Assembly: GCF_900302495.1 (NCBI RefSeq) | Contig: NZ_OMKW01000001.1 | Span: 682,001 to 746,000 of the forward strand | Length of the DNA: 64,000 bases | Direction: 5' to 3' | Source of the DNA: Pontivivens insulae | GTDB lineage: Bacteria; Pseudomonadota; Alphaproteobacteria; Rhodobacterales; Rhodobacteraceae | Shown here: positions 58,271-64,000 of the stretch, piece by piece | How positions within the stretch are numbered: position 1 is the stretch's first letter | Layout of the letters: each line of letters opens with the position of its first letter | The notes under the pieces: generated by a model | The model's database searches: none | Seen by the model: only the letters and a program-made list of their open reading frames with translations | What the model was told of the DNA's origin: nothing | Position numbers and translations under genes: made by a program

Positions 58271-59778
58271 GCGGGCTTCCAATCTGAAAAAGCAAACATC
58301 AGATAGTCGCGGGTATAAATCCCCCGCACCTGCATTTCGATCTGCTTTGACCAAATCTCCGACAGGTTGAAGATATGGTTGCTGGCTGGCAGGCGGAGCA
58401 CCTTGTTTTTCATCCGATCCGTGTTCAACAGCTTCCGGATATAGGCGGCGGCCGGCAGCATCTCACCCTGACGCACGACCATTGATAGCGGCAAAGCGGT
58501 GTTGAAGCCTTCAATGAAATGGCTTTGGAGATCCCAGTGTCGATCGACACGGATCGGTGTCTGCCCAGCCAGGTTGGCCCGCAGGAAGTCCAGGAACGCT
58601 GAGAAGGCCTTGGCGTGTTCCTCTGCATCGTGACCGGCCCGTTGCAGAACTTCGCGGCTTCCGGTCGCGCGCATTTCCGCTTCAGGGAGCATCAATCCGT
58701 ACTGTTCCTCCAAAAAGGCGCGGATGCGTGGGAAACTGGAATCACCCGGCTCCCAGATGTGGTTCATGAAGGTGGAATAGGCACGCTCGACCGGGTGGCT
58801 TACATAGCTGAAGGTCAGTGCACCCGGATGGGTTTGAAGCCAGTCATTGAGCGCCTTGCGATTGGCAGGGCGCCCCAGAGGAGACGCGTCTAAGAGGATC
58901 TGCTCGAAATCGCCCCGCAGCGGATCGCCGCCATCAATACTGTGCAGCCAACGCTTGATTGGCATGGCGTCAGTGCCGGGCACCTCTGCAAACAGGACGG
59001 GTGAACGACGGCAGGTGTGCATGAAGCGCAGTCCGCCCGCACGATCCCCCGATGTGCCCTCACCCGTGCGATGCAGGCCACCAGCCTTTGCGAGCGCCTG
59101 CTGCATCTCTTCAAAGTTGATAACCTTATCTTCAAGAGAGCCGGGGTTTTGACGTTCGATGGTCGGTTCGATGCGCTGGAGGGACTTTTCGCTTCCCAGC
59201 CAGCGCCCCAGCCCATTGATCACGTCAAGTTCTTGTACATCAGGATATTTCAGCCGAAAGGCGGCCTGACCGGTCGTCTGCAATGCGGTCTCGATCAACG
59301 CATAAAACGCCTCTGATCGAGCGAGGTAGCTGTTGTACTCGTCGATGTCGAACTGGATCTGTGCGGATTTTCGTCCACGTGCTTTGCCCAGCATCCACTG
59401 GCCAGTCGTCTGCGCGATTTTCAGGGAGACAAAACTGTCCAGCGGGTTGCGCTTCAGGATCACTTTGCCGATGGATCGATCATGCAAAGCGAGGTTCAGC
59501 GCGCGGGGGTCGTGCCCGTCAAAATAGCGGTAACCCGGTACGGCAACACCGTGATTGGCCCGCTCCATCGCCTCTATCAGGCTGTCAGGATCAGTATCGC
59601 GCTGTGATCTGCTGACACCAAGGCGATCCGGCTGGTTGGGGCCGTCAATGAAGTTGGGATTGAACAGTTCGCCATAGCAGGTGATGTCGGCGAACTGATC
59701 CAGTGTCCGTTGCAACAGGTTCGATCCCGTACGCATGGACCCCAGAATAACGAAATAACGGAAAGGTCTGGCGGGCAT
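58258..59778 (-). CDS. Two-part sulfotransferase (Stf0-like + sulfotransferase-like)
   Basis: Protein of 506 residues. The N-terminal half looks like a Stf0-type PAPS-dependent sulfotransferase: FVILGSMRTGSNLLQRTLDQ forms the 5'-phosphosulfate loop, then CYGELFNP, and VILKRNPLDSFVSLKIA forms the 3'-phosphate motif. The C-terminal half (~260-506) resembles a second sulfotransferase domain with YVSHPVERAYSTFMNHIW, but its first loop (VPGTDAMPIKRW) departs from the usual PKTAGTS type and may be inactive. It is last in the glycan operon and shares one base with the GT14 stop. A role in sulfating the glycan is inferred. Confidence 0.8.
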   Translation of the reverse strand: MPARPFRYFVILGSMRTGSNLLQRTLDQFADITCYGELFNPNFIDGPNQPDRLGVSRSQRDTDPDSLIEAMERANHGVAVPGYRYFDGHDPRALNLALHDRSIGKVILKRNPLDSFVSLKIAQTTGQWMLGKARGRKSAQIQFDIDEYNSYLARSEAFYALIETALQTTGQAAFRLKYPDVQELDVINGLGRWLGSEKSLQRIEPTIERQNPGSLEDKVINFEEMQQALAKAGGLHRTGEGTSGDRAGGLRFMHTCRRSPVLFAEVPGTDAMPIKRWLHSIDGGDPLRGDFEQILLDASPLGRPANRKALNDWLQTHPGALTFSYVSHPVERAYSTFMNHIWEPGDSSFPRIRAFLEEQYGLMLPEAEMRATGSREVLQRAGHDAEEHAKAFSAFLDFLRANLAGQTPIRVDRHWDLQSHFIEGFNTALPLSMVVRQGEMLPAAAYIRKLLNTDRMKNKVLRLPASNHIFNLSEIWSKQIEMQVRGIYTRDYLMFAFSDWKPAQAA

Positions 59779-61457
59779 TACGCCCCATCCGAGGCCAGCT
59801 TGCCAAGCGCAGCAGCGATCTGACCTTTGCGGTCCGCAGCGGCAGCGTTGCGCATGCGGGCGGTCAGTTCACTCAAACCATATGCGCTGCGCAGTTGTGG
59901 CAGACTTTCTTCGTTCAGTGCCGCCGCGCGATTCTCGATCGCGTTGGCAACCGCGGCAAGGGGCAGGGCAGGATTGCGCACCACTTCCTGTAGGTCGAAG
60001 ATCTGTACATTGGCCCGGGTGGTGGGGGCTTTGATCTCTGCCAAGTGCTTTTCCTCAAGGCGGCGCATTTTCTTTGCGCGCCGACGGAAATCGTTCGCCG
60101 TCTCGCCGATCTGCGGCTCCAACATCAGGGAATAGGCACCACGGATCAGGAAGATATCCGCATTCGGGTCCTTCAGGATGAAGGATGCCATTCGTGTTGT
60201 ATCGGAGACGTGGAACAGGAAGGCCTGCTGAGACTCACGCCGGTTCCAGATCAGATGGGTCAGGAACTGTTCAGTATTCCAGTTGCGGATGCGCGGATTC
60301 GCAACGATGCCGCCAGGGCCAGTGTCGCCATTGCCCGAAAACTCGACCCGATCCTTTGCGAAAATGCGGCCATGCGCGCCTTCGATGCCCTCGTCTTCAA
60401 GCCATTGTGGCATGCCATCGAACAAGGCGTCATATCCATCAAGGACCATATAGCGCCGCGCTGTGGAGTGCTGACGCTCATGCGCCTGAACCGGGAAGCG
60501 GCTTTGCATCACGAGGCCCGGACGCCCAACGCAACGCAGATCGCGGCCCCGTGCGATAATCTGCTTCAGGCTTTCGGTGCGTGGACGCCGTGCAACCGCC
60601 AAGGGCGTGACGCCATTGATATAGCGGTTATAGAGACCATCTGCCCCGTGCCAGACCTTGCGCGCGAAGAAGCTTTCCGTCTCCTCCAGAAGATGCGCAT
60701 GGTCATCATAGAACGTGAATGGTTTACCCTGCGGATCAAATTCAGTCAGGCACAGTGACTTGTTGATGAGGTTAACGGAATGGGTACGCACCAATGACTG
60801 GATGTAGGATTCATCCACGATCCAGCATTTCTTGAAGAACCGATCCGTTTCCTCTTTGCGTGGATCATCGAGAATGGCGCGAAGCGTACCTCGGCAAAGC
60901 GTCCACCACTGAGATCCCATTGCCAGGGTAAGGTATTCGGGAGCGCGACGCTGGACGTGCAACTTACGCTGCAGGTCCACGAATTTGTCAAAGAGCCATC
61001 GTTGCGAGCGCCAGCCGAAGGGGAAGTAGAGCGTAAAGCGTTCTTCTGCCAAACCTTCCTGAACCCAATCCTTGATCCCGACAATGTTGCTCTCAACGAA
61101 ATCAGTGTTCGGGTTCTGTTTGAGGTGCGCTTCCAACTCTGCGATTGGGCGCACGGGAATACATGAACCACTTACCAGAGTGACGTGAGACACATCTTCG
61201 TAGGTATCGATCAGGGTGCGCGCAGTCTCGAGAGCGGCATCGTGAAGCGCGAAGGTTCCCCATTCACACCGTGTCCGTTTTTGAAACAGTATTTCGGGCA
61301 GGTCGGACAGCGCATGGTGTAGCTTTGAGAATTCAGCATCCGAACAGCGCTTGTCGATGTGAACTGCAACACGGCAGCCATTGGTCGCGAGATGGCGCGC
61401 CAATTGCTCCACCCGGTACAGGTGGTCATGTGCCAATATGCAGATACCGACTGTCAA
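59778..61457 (-). CDS. Core-2/I-branching (GT14-like) glycosyltransferase with C-terminal extension
   Basis: Protein of 559 residues. The N-terminal ~270 residues match the branching beta-1,6-N-acetylglucosaminyltransferase family: GICILAHDHLYRVEQLARHL, AVHIDKRCSD, HVTLVSGSCIPVRP and GSQWWTLCRGTLRAIL. The C-terminal ~270 residues (GNGDTGPGGIVANPRIRNWN, then FIRG-like segments) are a separate domain of unknown function that I recall only from roseobacter homologues. No signal peptide is visible, so it acts at the cytoplasmic face. It is followed immediately by the sulfotransferase. Confidence 0.82.
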   Translation of the reverse strand: MTVGICILAHDHLYRVEQLARHLATNGCRVAVHIDKRCSDAEFSKLHHALSDLPEILFQKRTRCEWGTFALHDAALETARTLIDTYEDVSHVTLVSGSCIPVRPIAELEAHLKQNPNTDFVESNIVGIKDWVQEGLAEERFTLYFPFGWRSQRWLFDKFVDLQRKLHVQRRAPEYLTLAMGSQWWTLCRGTLRAILDDPRKEETDRFFKKCWIVDESYIQSLVRTHSVNLINKSLCLTEFDPQGKPFTFYDDHAHLLEETESFFARKVWHGADGLYNRYINGVTPLAVARRPRTESLKQIIARGRDLRCVGRPGLVMQSRFPVQAHERQHSTARRYMVLDGYDALFDGMPQWLEDEGIEGAHGRIFAKDRVEFSGNGDTGPGGIVANPRIRNWNTEQFLTHLIWNRRESQQAFLFHVSDTTRMASFILKDPNADIFLIRGAYSLMLEPQIGETANDFRRRAKKMRRLEEKHLAEIKAPTTRANVQIFDLQEVVRNPALPLAAVANAIENRAAALNEESLPQLRSAYGLSELTARMRNAAAADRKGQIAAALGKLASDGA

Positions 61458-61470
61458 ATGCCTGCGTCCC

Positions 61471-62490
61471 TCATATCCATCCGCCTGACGACATCAAGCC
61501 CAAGCGCTCTAGCTGCCGCCATCCCTCGTACTGTTCTGACGTGGGCGTCCAAAATGACTCCCCCGCTTCGATACGCGCACGATAGGCACGATATTCACGC
61601 CCCCCGGCGTAGTGTTGTTTGCGTACCAATTCTTCACGCGTCTTGGAATCGAGTAAATCCAAAAACTTGGCATGAAGAAGGCAGCCTGAGACCTTTTCGC
61701 CACCCCATTCATCGAATACGCGATTCAGCCCCCTGGGAAGTAGGCTGTGGGTTGAGCTAATGTATACGTAACTGCGTTTCCACCTCACTAGCGGGATCTT
61801 GTTGAGCGCTGGAGCACGCGACGGATCATGCGCAAATAGTGCTCGAAGACGTGGCCCACCCTGAATCCAGAGATTCCCATGACGCCGATCTCTTCGGATC
61901 AGATAGTTTCCGGGATCGAACCATTGCAAGATATCGAAGGGGTTTTGCCCGGCTTTGTACGCAACGTCGGTTATGGGCTCTTTCGAATACATATCCAGCA
62001 GCATTGCGCTAAAGGACTTAATTGACGATGAATCCAGCCAATCCGTCAGCGCGCGAATTGGTCGAACGTCAGAATGCGGAAAGACGAAGAACTCGTCAGC
62101 ATCCACAACGAGTGTCCAGTGATCATGTCCATGTCGAGCCTGCAGGTAGTTGATCCAGTCTGAACCGAATCGCGCTGCTTTGTAGCTTGCATCAGTGTGC
62201 CAGACAGACACATCTGGCTGGCCTGCCAGATACTCCGCCGTTCCGTCATCCGACCCGTTGTCGACGAAGAAAAAGTGATCGATCCCGAGATTTCGATAGT
62301 AGGTGAAAAAATAGGGCAGGCGGATCAGTTCATTGCGCAGAGTGCAGAACAGAAGGATCGCATCAGGCCGAATTTGGGCGGTGCGGTCTACGGCGCATTT
62401 CAATTCGCGCCCCTTGCGGATTGCCCGCACTTGCAGCCCACGGCGCTTGGCCCGCAACGCAAGTTGCCTGGCAATCCTCAACGCCTTCAT
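61471..62490 (-). CDS. Family 2 / GT92-like glycosyltransferase
   Basis: Protein of 339 residues. The nucleotide-sugar site region is ILLFCTLRNELIRLPYFFTY followed by NLGIDHFFFVDNGSDDGTAEYL. The metal-binding DxD-like motif is LVVDADEFFVFP. This layout is that of Glyco_tranf_2_4/GT92-type enzymes. The sugar and acceptor are unknown. It lies between the GT4 and GT14 genes with 13-21 bp gaps, in one operon. Confidence 0.85.
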   Translation of the reverse strand: MKALRIARQLALRAKRRGLQVRAIRKGRELKCAVDRTAQIRPDAILLFCTLRNELIRLPYFFTYYRNLGIDHFFFVDNGSDDGTAEYLAGQPDVSVWHTDASYKAARFGSDWINYLQARHGHDHWTLVVDADEFFVFPHSDVRPIRALTDWLDSSSIKSFSAMLLDMYSKEPITDVAYKAGQNPFDILQWFDPGNYLIRRDRRHGNLWIQGGPRLRALFAHDPSRAPALNKIPLVRWKRSYVYISSTHSLLPRGLNRVFDEWGGEKVSGCLLHAKFLDLLDSKTREELVRKQHYAGGREYRAYRARIEAGESFWTPTSEQYEGWRQLERLGLMSSGGWI

Positions 62491-62511
62491 GCTGCCCCCG
62501 CTACCGGCTTT

Positions 62512-63594
62512 TCAGCCCAAAACATCCTGCAACGCTTCCCCATAAGCGTTCGGCCCCCACCGCTCAATTTCTGAGAAATTACGGCTAATGGACGAAAATT
62601 GCGAGATATTCTTATGGATAGCCTCGATCCATTGTTCAGGCGAAGTCGCTGGCAGAAGGGTGACGGCCTCTCTATGCACCTCACGCAGTTCCTCAAGGTC
62701 CGTCGCGATCACGGGAAGATCGGCCAATATTGCCTCTGCAATGGGCAGGCCAAACCCCTCAGCCAGTGAGGGAAAGACCAACCCTTCGGACTGGTGATAA
62801 AGAGCTGCGAGTGCGGGGTCATCAAGATCTTGATGCCAAGTTACAACGCCGCTTTGTGCCGCATGATGCAACCGATTGAGCAGGTCTTGGGACTCCCACC
62901 CTGCGCGCCCCACGATCGTAAGCGCAGGGCGTTCTGCTGCGGGCATGCGTTCCCAGATGTCGAGGAGGAAGCCAGTATTCTTTCGCGGCTCAATCGTGCC
63001 AACGGCTAAGAAACCATGGCGCTCGGTGACAGGCCGGTTCGGGGCTAAGGGTCGGTGCACGGGTGGGCGGATCACGACGTGTTCTTGGCCCTCAGGCGGT
63101 TCGCCAAGTGTATTCATCCACTTTCGCCGACCAACATCTGTGAGGTGAATGATGCAGTCCGCGTGGGCGGCGACGGCCGGCCATTGGCGTTCCGCCTTCC
63201 GTCGAGACGCTGATGTGGCGTAGCTTGGATGAAGTACGGGGATGATGTCGTGCACCATCACGACAATGCGCACGCCTCGCTTTTTCAGCAGGACCAACAG
63301 CTCCGCCGGTGGAAGGTTGTGCCCAACGCTGAGATATGTTGCAGCACGCTGTGCGATGCCATCGGCCAGGTGCCGAAGGGGGCGAAAAGACTTGGTGCGA
63401 TCACGATCTGGCTCAAGGGCGTGCGGTCCGTCCACCAGTTGAAAGCTGCTCGCACTTCGAAAGACAGCGCAGCTTTCAGTGTTCGAAAGCAACAAACGGG
63501 CGGTGTCGGCCTCAACCCGGTCGATCCCGGTGGGTTGACCCGCAATCTTTCGGTTGGCGGTGCGGGTCAGGTCGACACAGACCCGCACGGTCAT
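62512..63594 (-). CDS. Family 4 glycosyltransferase
   Basis: Protein of 360 residues from the ATG at 63594, which shares a base with the galU stop; a GTG one codon earlier (63597) is possible. The GT-B fold has RVCVDLTRTANRKIAGQPTG at the N-terminus, and the donor-site half contains FLAVGTIEPRKNTGFLLDIW and GLVFPSLAEGFGLPIAEAIL with the family E(x7)E pattern. It is probably a mannosyltransferase-like enzyme of exopolysaccharide synthesis; the sugar cannot be fixed. Confidence 0.87.
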   Translation of the reverse strand: MTVRVCVDLTRTANRKIAGQPTGIDRVEADTARLLLSNTESCAVFRSASSFQLVDGPHALEPDRDRTKSFRPLRHLADGIAQRAATYLSVGHNLPPAELLVLLKKRGVRIVVMVHDIIPVLHPSYATSASRRKAERQWPAVAAHADCIIHLTDVGRRKWMNTLGEPPEGQEHVVIRPPVHRPLAPNRPVTERHGFLAVGTIEPRKNTGFLLDIWERMPAAERPALTIVGRAGWESQDLLNRLHHAAQSGVVTWHQDLDDPALAALYHQSEGLVFPSLAEGFGLPIAEAILADLPVIATDLEELREVHREAVTLLPATSPEQWIEAIHKNISQFSSISRNFSEIERWGPNAYGEALQDVLG

Positions 63595-64000
63595 CACTTC
63601 GCCGGGTCTGCCAAGCGCTCCGAAAGATCGAGGGAGCCAAGGAAAGATGCGAGCTCATCACGCAGCTCGGATCGCGCAAGGCCGAAAGCAACGGTCGCTT
63701 GCAGGTAGCCTGCCTTTGACCCGCAATCAAAACGTTCACCTGCAAACCGCAGGCCGTAGACACCCTCTTCGCTGGGGATTTGCCTTGCGATTGCGTCGGT
63801 CAACTGAATTTCATCACCGGCACCCCGTTCCTTCCGGTTCAGTTGACGCATGACGTTGGGGGTCAGGATATACCGGCCGATGACGGCTAGGTTTGACGGC
63901 GCCTCATCCACCGGTGGTTTCTCAACCATGCCGCTGACACGGATGCAATCTTCGCCGGTGTCCTCATCAACACCCAGTATGCCGTAGCTGCTGACCTTGT
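63594..64000 (-). CDS. galU: UTP-glucose-1-phosphate uridylyltransferase (C-terminal part only)
   Basis: Partial: about 135 C-terminal residues are inside the window and the gene continues past the right edge. Visible parts are SSYGILGVDEDTGED, MVEKPPVDEAPSNLAVIGRY, ILTPNVM, GAGDEIQLTDAIARQ and RFDCGSKAGYLQATVAF, all typical of GalU. It makes UDP-glucose and feeds the downstream glycosyltransferases, with which it is translationally coupled. Confidence 0.93.
   Translation of the reverse strand, partial: KVSSYGILGVDEDTGEDCIRVSGMVEKPPVDEAPSNLAVIGRYILTPNVMRQLNRKERGAGDEIQLTDAIARQIPSEEGVYGLRFAGERFDCGSKAGYLQATVAFGLARSELRDELASFLGSLDLSERLADPAK

Overview
The window looks like a chromosomal segment of an alphaproteobacterium, most likely of the Rhodobacterales/Roseobacter group. 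The reasons are the overall high G+C, the gene order lptC-lptA-lptB-rpoN-hpf-ptsN, the htpX-rsmB-heparinase-purH block, a DUF1674 (SDHAF4-like) gene, a long-form hibernation factor and a dnaN-recF pair. Taxonomy is inferred from gene content only. Coding density is very high. The longest stretch without a gene is 299 bp (48256-48554), and no region over 300 bp lacks a gene.

Region 1 (1-20432, + strand) is the most unusual part. A giant surface or secreted protein with RTX-like Gly/Asp repeats (at least 4500 residues, 5' end outside the window) is followed, almost without gaps, by five genes: a DUF3467 protein, a GAF-like/HlyD fusion, a PqqD-like/M50 metalloprotease/lipoyl fusion, a short SecA-like ATPase and a small exported HlyD-like adaptor. 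There is no ABC exporter of the type I kind. The set looks like a dedicated, poorly characterised export and processing machine for the giant protein, with the SecA-like protein as its probable motor.

Region 2 (20465-34815) is mostly on the - strand. It holds gyrB, recF and dnaN, with a DUF3179 protein and an HpcH/HpaI aldolase lying between gyrB and recF and with no dnaA next to dnaN. It continues with a DUF1330 protein, a homocysteine S-methyltransferase, purH, a heparinase II/III-family protein, an RsmB-type rRNA methyltransferase and htpX.

Region 3 (34888-41232) has a DUF1674 gene and a succinate-semialdehyde dehydrogenase on +. On - it has an M35-like zinc-peptidase homologue in visibly AT-richer DNA, a tight GST-queG-SDR operon and mtgA.

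Region 4 (41272-48554) encodes both glutamate synthase subunits, gltD and gltB, on -, with two GFA/CENP-V family genes between them. The gltD-GFA spacer contains an 11-bp-period repeat and a perfect dyad.

Region 5 (48555-58270) holds uppP, an NDUFA9-like protein, a divergent argO/argP pair, tRNA-Leu(CAG) and a short RNase D. These are followed by the envelope/regulatory series kdsD-lptC-lptA-lptB-rpoN-hpf-ptsN, which supplies Kdo synthesis and LPS transport.

Region 6 (58258-64000, - strand) is a surface-glycan operon: galU (partial), GT4, GT2/GT92-like and GT14 glycosyltransferases, and a two-part sulfotransferase. It suggests a sulfated extracellular polysaccharide.
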